Origin: Aphrocallistes beatrix
Taxonomy: Eukaryota; Porifera; Hexactinellida; Sceptrulophora; Aphrocallistidae
Direction of reading: 5' to 3'
DNA length: 64,000 bases
NCBI GenBank assembly: GCA_963281255.1
Contig: OY725491.1
Coordinates: 2,046,001 to 2,110,000 of the forward strand
Within the stretch, counting starts at the first letter, position 1; each line of letters begins with the position of its first letter. The position numbers and the translations under genes were made by a program. The notes under the pieces are model-generated. The model did not search any database and was not told the DNA's origin. It saw nothing but the letters and a program-made list of their open reading frames with translations. Of the stretch, positions 1-11,450 are shown piece after piece.

Positions 1-126
1 AAATTTGTCCATGAGACCAATTTTGTCTAAATTTGGTCCCTCCTGGACCAGTTTTTGCCGCCAAATTTTGTCCAGGGGACCAGTTTGGGTCGCCAAATTT
101 GGTTCGGGAACCAGGTTGGCAACCAT
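1..126. repeat. Degenerate short repeat rich in 'ttggtcc/ggacca'
   Basis: The words aaatttggtcc, ggaccag and gggaccag recur in direct and inverted order. The same vocabulary occurs at about 620-670 and 13998-14170. No coding signal is seen. It is probably an old interspersed repeat. Confidence 0.45.
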
Positions 127-740
127 GACCGTAGTTTTAAAGATTAATTAAGTTGTTGGAAAAATTAGTTATTACAGAACAATATAAATATAAGTAAATC
201 TAGGACCCATACTATTCTTGTGTTTGTTTCATGGTGAAAGTGTCGTAGTACCAGGAGTCCCCTTAGTTTTGTCCCTTGGACCTGTAACCCGTGGGGAGAT
301 GTACCCTGAACCTATGGCACTAGGATGATGAATCCATGAGGCATCTAACCCTAGGGTACGGAATCCTAGGAGGACCGCTGGCACACCGACATAGGTATAA
401 AATTTGTTCATTTTACAACTGATGGATAACAAGTTTCAGAGTCTACGTTTAGTCAAATGTGCTCTAGTTTTAGTAAATATCCGATATCCTCGTAAATTTG
501 ACTGTTTCCAAGTGATGAAACCCCGACAGAATTCCAATATTTGAGAAACAGTGAGTTGAATATCTCTAATATCTGTTTAGAATCTATCCACACAATGAAT
601 TATTGTTCGGCATGACGTTATTATAGTCGGGGTCCTGTCATGAAAAAATTGGACCGGGTCAATTTTTTGTGCCATTTAATTGCCTACACTAAAGCAGTCC
701 TCTCCTCTTAGGATGTGATGATTTTACGATCACTCTAGGA
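127..740. other. Non-coding AT-rich stretch
   Basis: No credible ORF, RNA gene or boundary-defined repeat was found apart from the short 'ttggaccgggtcaa' motif near 640. The long minus-strand frame at 229-432 has no recognisable protein features. Confidence 0.5.
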
Positions 741-1262
741 GGTATCTATAGGCTAATAGGGCTTCACTCCAACGTATATACTAAGTCCTAGTATGGGTCG
801 CCGGAATAAGTCCGAATTTGAAGTAGGAATAATTAACAAAGCACAATAGAAGCTTAGGTATGTATTATCAGCATATATAAATATGGTGTCAAAGTACCCA
901 TATCCGTTAAAATTTAGATTAGTCACCATATGGTTCCGCAATAGATTATATTTGTGTCAGATTTGGTGGTTTTCAGAGGTCGTTTAAGGGCACTTTTAAG
1001 TGTTTTTATTATAGAATTTCCGCATAGAACTGAGATGCGAATGGGTTAATACGAAAAATTTGGTACATTCTAGTGTTGCTATGGAAACGTGTTTTGGTCA
1101 GTTGAGGTTATATCTTGAAAATCCGCGATAGCTAGACATTCAAATGTAATTCCATTTGATAGCCAATATACTACTTCCTATTAAGCAATAATATAATTTC
1201 GACGTCTAAATTCAATGGTTTACGAGATATTCGACAAATAACCAAATGTGGCCAATATGATA
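741..1262. repeat. Single arm of the fold-back MITE family (family B)
   Basis: The block containing 'tatcagcatatataaatatgg' and 'ggaaacgtgttttggtcagtt' matches one arm of the palindromic elements at 22696-30490 and 46680-47734. Only one arm is present and the outer end is decayed, so this is a half-element or an old copy. Confidence 0.75.
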
Positions 1263-1317
1263 AATTTTTTAATAACTGGTAAACCCAAAATCACAAATTT
1301 GTCAATTTATTGTAATT

Positions 1318-1430
1318 TTTTGATGAGTCATAATTTTTGATTTTCGTCTGAGAAATTAGTGAAGCCATAGCCAAAAGACTCCAACATGCCAAAAAGCTTT
1401 TTGTGCTTGGCAGTTTCTTCAATAAATACG

Positions 1431-1440
<10 letters not shown>
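1318..1440 (-). repeat. Fragment of interspersed repeat family A
   Basis: On the minus strand this reads through the family A landmarks seen at 43275-43800: 'gaagaaactgccaagc', a 'ggcatgt.ggagtctttt.gctatgg' block, and 'cagacgaaaat'. It ends at the TA microsatellite. Confidence 0.7.
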
Positions 1441-1499
<59 letters not shown>

Positions 1500-1506
1500 A
1501 TATATA
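1432..1506. repeat. (TA)n microsatellite
   Basis: About 75 bp of nearly pure TA dinucleotides lie inside a family A fragment. Other family A copies carry short TA runs at the same place. Confidence 0.97.
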
Positions 1507-1964
1507 AATAAAATTGGCATGTAGGTGTCAAACGATAAATCTACGATTAAGTTCGAAGATCTAAGCGTAATTTTCATTCCTCTGCAAAAAAATGGAAAAC
1601 CATTTTCACACTTTTTCTATCCAATACTATGTACGGCTTCACTCTAACGATATAAATCATTGTACGACACTTTTACGACACATTGTAGGCTGTCATTGTT
1701 ATTAGTACTTCAAAGCAATATCTCATATGGATATCTCAATTATATTATAGTGTATAACAATAAAAAAGGTTTTGTGTATATTTTCACACCTTTATATACA
1801 TATTTTAACACCATTTGATGAATTTAAAAAAATTCGCTATAGACTAGCTTCCAACGGTTGACATGGGGTTTTTAGGGGTGTAGATTTCGAATATTATATT
1901 TTCAGATCGATTTGATAAATTATTTATTACCTTTTGTTTACAATAGATACACTAAGTGAACAAA

Positions 1965-2167
1965 TTCCCAAAATAGGCTAGATTGAGAGTAACTCCAGGC
2001 GCCCGCAAGGAGACTCTGCGGACACAAAGTGTCCGCAAGCCGCGCTGCACAAGTAAGCGAAGCGCGCTTATCTATATATTAAATGAATTTGGGTTCAGAG
2101 AAATGGGTACGTACTAACCGAGTTCTACTGTATATACTACACATTACTCGAGTTTTAATAGTAAGGA
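1965..2167. repeat. Two ends of family A close together
   Basis: Includes the GC-rich family A end (a 'gcggacacaaagtgtccgc' palindrome followed by 'gcaagtaagcgaagcgcgc'-type sequence). It also includes the opposite terminus 'actcgagttttaatagtaagg' at about 2147-2167. The interior is missing, so this looks like an internally deleted copy. Confidence 0.65.
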
Positions 2168-2529
2168 TATGGATATTATACGAAGTTATCTTAGGAATAT
2201 GATCCACCTACACTTTATGTTACTACAATATAAGCAATTAATAGAACACAGATTACATAATTTATTGAAAATTAACTACAAAGTAAAATGTTATTTGAAT
2301 GGTAGTACAAATCAACTGCAAATAACAACCTATGAATGCAATCAAGAAACTAGGGGGAGAGAAGATGAATGATACAAAAATATACAGTTAACTGGTGCAG
2401 TAAAAAAAACAATTTACAGTACTATGTAGTAGGGTTAACTCACTGGAGACTGCTAGTTATGGCTTTGAGTAGCTTATCACCTCTAGAGACATCAATAGTT
2501 CACGGAGAGAAGAAAGTGTTTCATCAATG

Positions 2530-3805
2530 TCAATTATCGCGAATCAGTTTCTTCAAGGTCGTAACTCCATAATATTTTAGCAACGTTTTCTTGGTAAGCT
2601 CTTGATCTTTTATATACTTCTCCTTTTTTCGAAGAAAACAGTATGAACTGAAAGGGTTTTTTTCAATTTGAATAATGAAATTTAACCTTTGCCAAGCATA
2701 TGTTCGTTCCGAATTTCTTTTGATTTCACCATACGTGTCTGAGAGTTGAGCAATAAACACGTTGAGGAATACCACTACCGTGAGAAAGAGGAAACTTAAG
2801 TAGATGCAAGCAGCGAGCCAGTTAATATGCCGATACAAATATTCATCGGAATAAACATTGCCTTCCAGCAACACTCTTAACCCGGAGAGGAATACCCACT
2901 GCACTTCATTGTCAACACCAAGAGTTCGTACTGTGCCTTGCCTTAGTGCATTATTCACGAAACCTGCTGAAATGTATGGAGTGCGAAGGGAGATGAAATA
3001 GCCCCCAGTGAATATGAGGAGCGTTAGGCCAAAGAGGGTGGAGAATAATGGGACATCTTTAATTAAGACTTTGTAGAGATAATGGTAGAGTATGGCCCAA
3101 TGTGGCGAACGAGGACGATAAATTTGAAAATGCGGAGTGCGTTGGCGAAAAAGGCGATACAGTCGAAATCGGGTTATTTTGTCCATTTGATTGCACTGCC
3201 AAAACGACAAAATAACCCGGTAGACAAAATAACCCGGTAGACAAAATAACCCGGTAGACAAAATAACCCGATAGACAAAATAACCCGATAGACAAAATAA
3301 CCCGATAGACAAAATAACCCGATAGACAAAATAAACTAATAGACAAAATAACCCGATAGACAAAATAACCCGATAGACAAAATAACCCGATAGACAAAAT
3401 AACCCGATAGACAAAATAATCCGATAGACAAAAAATCCGACAGACATAAAATCCGATGGTTGCATATAATTAGTAACAAATTGAACAGGGTAAGTGTTAT
3501 TCTATTCTTACACACGTACTACAAAGAGAAAAGCTGTTGGAGTTTTCTTCATTGAAAAAGACAACCAAAAAAACATCTAATATAAAATAAAGGACAAAAT
3601 AAGCCAACAAATTATCAATTGTTTACACCCCAGATAGACAAAATAATCCGATAAGACAAAAAAATCCGATTATTTTATAATTGAATTATGAATAAAACAA
3701 TTTTTACACTGACTTGACGACAAAATAACCCAATGGGACAAAAAAAACCGGTGTCAAAATAACCCGATTTCGACTGTAGTCATGCTTCGGCAACGTAATT
3801 CGAGC
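2530..3805 (-). pseudogene. Ankyrin/TRP-type cation channel, S4-S6 and C-terminal exon, split by a MITE
   Basis: Coding DNA is 2530-3159 plus 3779-3805, interrupted by a TA-flanked MITE (3160-3776). Removing the MITE and one TA restores an open frame that begins at an AG acceptor just above 3805. The product has a basic S4-like segment, then the S4-S5 linker. TM5 (VPLFSTLFGLTLLIFTGGYF) follows, then a pore-loop region (WVFLSGLRVLLEGN). TM6 (LSFLFLTVVVFLNVFIAQLSDTY) has the N-x-FIA motif common after TRP S6. The end is a charged cytoplasmic tail with a TGA stop. As read, translation entering the MITE from the gene side meets a stop, so this allele makes a full channel only if the MITE is spliced out. 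S2-S3 were not found between 3806 and 4728. The same-strand ankyrin exons at 4754-6154 are probably the 5' part of this gene. Confidence 0.7.
3160..3776. mobile_element. TA-flanked MITE with an internal 17-bp minisatellite
   Basis: The ends form an inverted repeat (cagtcgaaatcgggttattt and its complement) and both sides carry a TA, as for Tc1/mariner or pogo insertions. The interior at 3190-3450 is a tandem array of about 14 copies of a 17-bp unit (gacaaaataacccgata) made of terminal-repeat-like sequence. Looser copies lie at 3638-3760. The array has no stops on the minus strand, which creates a false hydrophobic ORF (FCLSGYFVYRVILS-type repeats) upstream of the channel exon. Confidence 0.85.
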
Positions 3806-3856
3806 CTACACTATTGCAGAACCTTAGTGAGCTGAAAGCACTGAGGATGTCATCTC

Positions 3857-4224
3857 GTGTTATAACATGTGTTATAACAGTGTTGTAACATGTGTTATAA
3901 CAGTGTTATAACATGTGTTATAACAGTGTTATAACATGTGTTATAACAGTGTTATAACAGTGTTATAACATGTGTTATAACAGTGTTATAACATGTGTTA
4001 TAACAGTGTTATAACATGTGTTATAACATGTGTTATAACAGTGTTATAACACTGTTATAACATGTTATAACACTGTTATAACATGTTATAACACTGTTAT
4101 AACACTGTTATAACAGTGTTACAACACTGTTGTAACACATGTTATAACACTGTTATAATAAAACAGTGTTGTAACAGTGTTATAACACTGTTATAGCACT
4201 GTTATAACATGTGTTATAACAGTG
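3857..4224. repeat. Palindromic tandem array built from 'gtgttataac' units
   Basis: About 37 decamers of gtgttataac and its near-complement alternate as 'tgtgttataacagtgttataaca'. The first half runs mainly in one phase and the second half is its inverse, so the whole block can fold back on itself. It sits in the presumed intron of the channel gene. No coding signal. Confidence 0.9.
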
Positions 4225-4753
4225 TTATAACACGTGTTAACTGCGGTTGAGGAAACTAGTCAAAACATTAGGAATCCAGGATTGAGAAAGAAAATCCTAC
4301 TAGTTTGCCTCGTCTCGCACATTGGAACTTTTTTTAGTAATAACTGGGTTAGATTATACCCTCATCATGTTTCGCGGCGCATTTGTGGGATGTCTTGGTG
4401 GTGGCTACATGATATAGATAGAGGCAAACTGTGGTTTCTTTACGATATTTTTTATACATGATGCAAAATTGATGGCTCATTAACTGATCATGAAAATATT
4501 TATATAGAAAGGTGTTGTAATGCTTCTAATAAATATTTTTCTCAAGTAACCTAATCTCTATCTCTTCTCATTTTCAAGTTAATTTAACATCGAGGTGTTA
4601 AAATTAAAAAATTTTTAAGGAAATCTTTTTAGATAACATAGGAAAGCATAATTATGCAAATTCGACATTTAATTTTTATTCGATTAGTCATCGCCATCTG
4701 ACCACATAGATATAATTATTAAAATGTGTCAAGAGATATGATGATGGTTACGA
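4225..4753. other. Presumed intron of the channel gene; missing S2-S3 exons not found
   Basis: I searched the minus strand for hydrophobic exons that could supply S2-S3 and found none. Plus-strand sequence at 4302-4440 resembles 8499-8640 (cacatt/cagttggac..., cgyggcrcatttgtrgg). It is a diverged repeat pair of unknown kind. Confidence 0.4.
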
Positions 4754-5106
4754 GGTATTGGTACATAGGATGCTTGTATTAGGGAGTAAGAGAGAACGAG
4801 GAGGAAAGTGCCATAGGAAGCTATATTTAAATATAACACCTTTTTTCCAATTTGTTCCATTTTCCGATCTACCAATATTCGTATTGTACCATGGGAAGCA
4901 ATTTCTTCATCTCCCAAGCGTGCGATGCGTTGGAGAAAATAAGCATTTTTTACGTACCCATCTTCACCTGGTAACTTATTGTCTGTGTTTAGATAAAGAT
5001 ATTGCGTTTTAACTACTGCTACGCTTGTACTGTCATTTGGTGGAAAGACCATACGATTCAACAATGCAGTAATGGACTCTGTCATTCGATCACGAACTAA
5101 TTTCAT
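4754..5106 (-). CDS. Ankyrin/TRP-type channel, pre-S1 and S1 exon
   Basis: The frame encodes a hydrophilic linker, then a pre-S1 helix with basic and aromatic residues (HGTIRILVDRKMEQIGKKVL), then one transmembrane segment (NIASYGTFLLVLSYSLI). This is the usual layout between ankyrin repeats and S1 in ankyrin-bearing TRP channels. A donor-like 'cgtaac' follows near 4753. The frame overlaps the ankyrin ORF end (5090) by 17 bp but is read in another frame. Either a one-base frameshift or a very short intron separates them. Since the S4 exon is also broken, I favour a decayed gene, with moderate confidence. Confidence 0.6.
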
Positions 5107-6154
5107 CCAAGTAATCCAGACACACTCGATAAAATTCCATAAAATCCTCTTCGGGATGAAGTTGAATTATTACAGCAGCGACATCATCTTTTTCATTTAA
5201 GCATGCCATTTCTAATCCATCGAACCTCAAATAGTTGTTGACAAAAGAAGCGCCATTCTTTATTAGTTCCTTCACAGTGCTTGCATGGCCTAAACTTGCA
5301 GCTTTTGTCATTGGAACTTCCCCATAGTTATCTCTTTGATCGAGATTTACATCTTCACGAGCAAGAATAGCAATACAACCATCCTTACCACCTTCTGCAG
5401 CAATTAGAGCTGCTGTTTTTCCTTTGTCATCCCTCACCGTGAAGTCAGCTCCATACTCGATTAGAAGCTGCAGTATTTCTTCATTGCCATTGATGGAGGC
5501 TAAATGTACCGCATTACGACCATCCGATGTAGTTAAATTAGGGTCTGCTTTATGATTTAGAAGGTATCGAATCGTATGTTCATGGTTTTTCAAAATCGCT
5601 GAATGTAATGGGCGTTTGCCTTCATCTATCGAATTTAAATCACCAGGATTAGTCTTGATTATTTCGTCTAGAACATGCCAACTCCCATACTCAGCAGCTA
5701 AGTTTATATGACTTTGGTAGATTACAGTTCCCGCGTCTAGTAGCATTCGTGCAATGTCGCTGCAATTTTGCTGACAAACTATTTCTAGAGCACCCGCTAG
5801 CATTATGTTATAAAATTCATCATCTACTCTTTCATGTTTGTGTCTAACTATTATTAAACTCATTATATCAGCACGGTTATAAAACGCGACTTGTATAATA
5901 CCGTACATGCACAATTCACCTTTTTCTGATTTATAAGTATACGGAGCACCTCCCAGGAGCATAGCCTTTAGTTGATACATATTCGGAGTTTGTATTGCAG
6001 AATTCAACATTTTATAATCTTCAGATGTATCATTCCAAGATATGACGTCTTTTTCTGGGAATGTTTCTAGAAAACTTTCTAGATACGAAGCTACTTTCTT
6101 TGTCTTATAGTTGTAAGTTGAAACCATTTCATAGTATGGATTTTCCTTCGCCAT
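5090..6154 (-). CDS. Ankyrin-repeat N-terminal region of the TRP-type channel
   Basis: A 354-residue ORF starts at an ATG preceded by an A-rich stretch. It carries at least five ankyrin-type repeats. Clear ones include KRPLHSAILKNHEHTIRYLL, GRNAVHLASINGNEEILQLL and GKTAALIAAEGGKDGCIAIL; GEVPMTKAASLGHASTVKEL is another. Together they span roughly residues 130-320. The first 110 residues look like a helical cap without clear repeats. The stop at 5090 falls where the next exon's frame takes over. In ankyrin/TRP proteins this region is cytoplasmic and mediates assembly or gating; that function is from the family and is not shown here. It could also be a separate ankyrin protein, but the order ankyrin, S1, S4-S6 on one strand argues for one gene. 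Confidence 0.7.
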   Translation of the reverse strand: MAKENPYYEMVSTYNYKTKKVASYLESFLETFPEKDVISWNDTSEDYKMLNSAIQTPNMYQLKAMLLGGAPYTYKSEKGELCMYGIIQVAFYNRADIMSLIIVRHKHERVDDEFYNIMLAGALEIVCQQNCSDIARMLLDAGTVIYQSHINLAAEYGSWHVLDEIIKTNPGDLNSIDEGKRPLHSAILKNHEHTIRYLLNHKADPNLTTSDGRNAVHLASINGNEEILQLLIEYGADFTVRDDKGKTAALIAAEGGKDGCIAILAREDVNLDQRDNYGEVPMTKAASLGHASTVKELIKNGASFVNNYLRFDGLEMACLNEKDDVAAVIIQLHPEEDFMEFYRVCLDYLDEISS

Positions 6155-6199
6155 TTTTTTTCAATCAATTTCTCCCTATTAAGAACAAAAGATGAACAT

Positions 6200-7525
6200 C
6201 TAACCATTAGAAAGTGTCCGTACATATTTTAAGTGGGATCAAAAATAGCGTTAATGGAAATTTCGTCTTTCGTCGGGAAAATTGATACAATTTAAAATCT
6301 ATGATGATTACTTGTAGTAGCGTTAGGTATACAGGGGCACCGGAAGCACTTCTGCATATCCGGCGTAACCAAGGATTTTAGTGACGGTGGGAGACACATC
6401 ATCCAGCTGGGGATCTGGGGAAGCAGTAAGCCCTCCAATGGGGTCCAGGGGGAAGCCCCTGGAAACTAACAACATTTATTGTATAATATGCCCAGATTCA
6501 TGAGAAATTACTAAATAGTTCTCGATAAAATGACAAAATACATGTAAAATTTCATACATTAAATTTTACATGTATTTCGTTAGATCTTAGAACTTAATCA
6601 TAGCCATATCATTTGACACCTACATGCCAATTTTCATCTCTCTACGACATGCCAATTCTTCAATCAATTCGGACAAACACACACACGAAAATCCTAGCGT
6701 TTTAATATATAAGATATTTCTCAAATATGAATTCAGAATTTACACCCCTATTACCCCAGGCCAATTGCTAAAAGCACGCCTTTAGCATGCTTTCGAATTT
6801 TTTAAATTTTGTTACTATTTTAAATAAAGATAAACGAAGTATTTGTAATGTAGATTCGAAAATATGATATTCGGATTCTATACTCTAATTTTCAAAATCA
6901 TTTAACAAACCTTTGTATCTTTCAGCTGTGAATATTTCTCGAAGCAACTGTCAAGTTATGATTACTAATTTACTATTATTGTGGTGTATTTTTAATCAAT
7001 TGGATGTTGCTTGTCTATTTATACATACTATTTCAAGGCACATATGATTGAATTTAGTAAGGTTGCTATTGAATTAGGCCATAGATCTACTAAATGATAA
7101 GTTTAATTCAAAACTTTGACACTAAACCTTGATAACTTAACATATGCATTATACACATTTTAAGAGAAACGGTTTAAAATCCTCGTATTACATATAAGAA
7201 AATAATAATAATAAAAATCCCCTCACATAGAACATGGCAAGGTGTTTCCACGAAGGATTCACTAACATAACGAAATAAAATGTATACATCCCAACATGGC
7301 AGGATGTATTGACTATTAGTATTTTCCTATATTGAGTTTTTCCTGATAATATTTAAGGTCTTGAAGGTTTTATTTTGCTAAATATACTACTATGTATAGT
7401 GGCTAACTTCTGAAATGAGTGCTTCCCTATATTTTTTTAAATATTTCCTTTATACAAATAACGTTTACTAGTTTTAAATAGCTGCCCAATAAGTACCCAT
7501 TTTCTGACCGATATCCGAAAAAAAT
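6200..7525. other. Non-coding; hAT-type MITE fragment and family A end
   Basis: 6329-6500 (caggggcaccgg..., ccagctggggatctgggg, aactaacaaca) is a diverged relative of the hAT-type MITE at 10604-10861. 6600-6720 ('tgacacctacatgccaatttt...cctagcgttttaatata') matches the sequence following family A at 43840-43945. Nothing else recognised. Confidence 0.55.
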
Positions 7526-7925
7526 GCTGGAGTGGATTGGTGTAAGTTTATGCTGAGAAAATTCAATCGTGGTGCTTCTGAAAGTGTTTGGGATATCTTT
7601 GCTGGTGATAAAACCTGGATAAAGCATTATGATCCAGAATCTAAAAGACAATCATTGGTATGTGTGCGTAAGATCAACAGCTTCCCATTAGAATTAGGAG
7701 GGCCAGAAGTGCGGGGAAGAAAATGGTTGGATCCTTTTTCACTAAGGTGATAATTTAAAGACAGTACCACTTGATGATCGAAAAACAGCCAATGAGCAAT
7801 GGTATTGTGAAATTTGCATCCCTGAAGTTCTCCTAACTTGGCGTGAACGACGACCAAAGAGTGGAAATCAAGGATTACTATGGCACTTCCACATCCTCCA
7901 TATTCTCTTGATTTGGCCCCTTAAC
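7526..7925 (+). pseudogene. mariner transposase remnant
   Basis: One frame reads 'WCKFMLRKFNRGASESVWDI' then 'GDKTWIKHYDPESKRQS', the mariner region around the first catalytic Asp (usually GDE-W-I-Y/H-x-Y-x-P-E). After frameshifts it resumes with 'TVPLDDRKTANEQWY' and ends in 'PHPPYSLDLAP', the mariner motif carrying the last Asp (HPPYSPDLAP in intact elements). The HTH domain and the centre of the DD34D domain are missing and there are several frame breaks. Not functional. Confidence 0.8.
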
Positions 7926-9339
<1,414 letters not shown>

Positions 9340-9420
9340 GAGATAAGATGTCTAAACGCCAGAACTAGAAGTTTTGCTACTTTCCACAAATTGGGAATTT
9401 TTTTAATTTTTTCGTCCTGG

Positions 9421-9476
9421 TGTCTTCGCAGCGAAATCTGAAGTAGTAAGCTATTTCAGATTTCGCTGCGAAGACA
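9421..9476. repeat. 26-bp perfect-stem hairpin
   Basis: tgtcttcgcagcgaaatctg is followed by a few bases and its exact complement. The stem is 26 pairs (one G-T) around a taag tetraloop. It lies just after the TC microsatellite. It could be a tiny fold-back element or a transcribed hairpin; the sequence does not decide. Confidence 0.8.
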
Positions 9477-9728
9477 AGCTGCATTAACTTCGGGTTCTCT
9501 TCCTCTAAAAATTCCAGAATGGCGTCTAAAAGACTGTAGAACTAACTGAGACACTTTCCTTTTGAGAGTGATCTCACTTCAGTGTGCAAAAGCAGACGTT
9601 CAAATTCAGTTTCGTTTTTGTGACATAATTAGAGAAGTGTAAACCTTACCCAGAAAACATGACAATGTAACAGTAGTCTTTAATATATGTACGTGTGTAT
9701 ACGTATACCCTTACTATTAAAACTCGAT

Positions 9729-10015
9729 TTATATATATATATATATTATGCATCGAATTTCTTTTTCTTGAAAGAAATTTTCCGCGACTTTGTAGATAGG
9801 TTCACCTTTTTTATCAGTCACAAGCATTCTGACAAACAACATTTCTTCAACCATTATTTCTTCGTGAATATAGCGGGCATATGCAAGGAGCAGTGCTTCG
9901 CTACCTGGCAATGTGGATTCTTCAATTAAAAGATAAATACATACCGTTGTTTTAAGTATACTGCATAAGGTTTTCTCAACATCACTTGCCATCAAATTTA
10001 TCCTACTAGCAACAG
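9729..10015 (-). pseudogene. hAT (ZBED5-like) transposase fragment
   Basis: The frame reads 'LMASDVEKTLCSILKTTVC', then 'STLPGSEALLLAYARYIHEE', then 'EEMLFVRMLVTDKKGEPIYK' and 'VAENFFQEKEI'. This order is typical of the ZBED5/SCAND3-related hAT transposase segment (DES-T..., ALLLAYVRF, ...TKGE-IF..., FF). Only this segment remains, inserted into the left MULE arm, where it replaces sequence still present in the right arm. Confidence 0.75.
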
Positions 10016-10185
10016 TATAATTGCTCAACAGAATGGACTGAATCACACTGTGCTGCGCCCAAAACAGGAGGTTAGTTGTCGTGAAACTAAGATAGGCATT
10101 AAAAGGAAGGCAGTGGAAACACTGATAGTTCATTCAGCATAGTGGGGGAAGTCTCCTCACGGTATCTGATGGCGCGGCTGCTAAG

Positions 10186-10605
10186 TTGCCTAAGCTGGAC
10201 AGTTTAAAGCGTACGATACAGCGTCAGAGAGAACGAGTGCAAGCTGTTCCAATACAACCAAGTACCCTTGAGGAGCTCAACCTTCCACCTGACTACTACC
10301 AGCAGACAGCGAAAGAAGAGCAGTTCCTGCTCTGCGACTCTGGAGAATTCTCATCTTTGGTACACTTCATAACCACGATATGTTGGAACCATCCCAGTCC
10401 TGGCATGTCGATCGCACCTTTAAGACAGCTCCTAACCTATTCGTCCAAGTGTATGTGTTGCATGCACTCCGCAGAGGACCGGAGCCCCTAAAGGATGGTC
10501 ATCTGTTACCTAGCCTGTTCATTCTCCTACCTAATAAAACCCAAGCTACTACTACCTACACACGGATGTGGCAACAGATCCAGTTACTCTGCCCTAACAT
10601 GGGCG
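10186..10605 (+). pseudogene. MULE transposase N-terminal half, left inverted copy
   Basis: Two overlapping frames joined by a frameshift near 10390. The first contains 'LEELNLPPDYYQQTAKEEQF'. The second reads 'WHVDRTFKTAPNLFVQVYVL' and then 'KDGHLLPSLFILLPNKTQAT' plus 'YTRMWQQIQLLCP'. D-x-TFK-x-AP with PL-x-LLP-K-TY is the hallmark of the first catalytic Asp region in MULE transposases. The copy stops where a hAT-type MITE is inserted. Confidence 0.8.
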
Positions 10606-10861
10606 TAGCCAGGAAGTTTTGTAGGGGGTCATATCAACCAGCTGGGGGTCTGAGGGGCGCTGTAAGCCACTGAAAGTTAACAACAAATTGTCTCACAATT
10701 TGGACAGATTCATCTAATTTTGAGGTTCTAGAAATACAAATTACTCCGATGACACTCCCTTCTCTTCAATTATTTTATAATTTAGTAAATAAATATTCAG
10801 ACTTTATCCAGCCAGGGAGGGGCAACTGCCTCCCCCTCACCTCTCCTCCTACGCCCTTGTG
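10604..10861. mobile_element. hAT-type MITE with 8-bp target duplication
   Basis: The ends 'catgggcgtagccagg' and (complement) 'caagggcgtaggagg' form a short TIR of the well-known CA-GGGGCGTAGC type of hAT elements. tgccctaa flanks both sides. The uninterrupted MULE copy at 11600-11630 shows the empty site (ctctgccctaatgatcaacc). Confidence 0.85.
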
Positions 10862-10929
10862 CCCTAATGGTCAACCAATTTAAAGCAATATCTGTATTTA
10901 GTATTAGTATTTAGCATCTTATTCCGCCT

Positions 10930-11450
10930 CTAAATTAAAGTGGTGTGCTACACCTCGAAAGAATTCCATGGTTGGGCGCCACACATAGCTAGTAGCCAGT
11001 TGCTTCAAGGCTTCCTCGGTAGCCTGGTTTTTCCTACGTTTACGAGGTTAGTACCAGCAATGAACTTAACTTGTCGTACTTGCATAAGTCACTGTTTACG
11101 CTTCAAAGCAGTGATAAACTTCCAAATATTTGGATATTGACAGCTAACAGGAGCATTGGAAGACCGGTGCCATGCTTCAACTGCATTGGTTGTACGAGGT
11201 AACCCAAACGCCGTGTCGTAGTGATAGTTCCACATCTCAATTGGGAACAAGGGATCCTGGTAGGTACCACCAGGGAGTTTACGCCCCACATAGGTTTTCT
11301 TAATGAACATAGGTTTTCTTAAAGTATTGAACATAGGTTTTCTTAAAGTATTGATCAGTGGCTTGGGGCATTGAAAGTTCCTGTACCACATCACCTAACA
11401 CCGAGTACATCAAAGGGTGGAGCAAAGGCGAGTGTTGGCAAGAGCTAGTT
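10930..11450 (-). pseudogene. MULE transposase C-terminal region
   Basis: Frames include 'PLFPIEMWNYHYDTAFGLPR' followed by 'TTNAVEAWHRSSNAPVSCQY' and 'PNIWKFITALKRKQ'. The block W-N..., LPRT-N-x-VEAWH, HP-x-IWKF-x is characteristic of animal MULE transposases downstream of the catalytic domain. A 'cataggttttcttaaagtattga' triplication at 11290-11360 and frame changes break it. Confidence 0.8.

Noticed and set aside
3190-3465. Repetitive hydrophobic ORF (FCLSGYFVYRVILS repeats) upstream of the channel exon
   Set aside because: It is a translation of the 17-bp minisatellite inside the MITE, open only because the unit lacks stops on that strand.
3857-4224. CRISPR-like array
   Set aside because: The units are contiguous palindromic decamers without unique spacers, in animal DNA.
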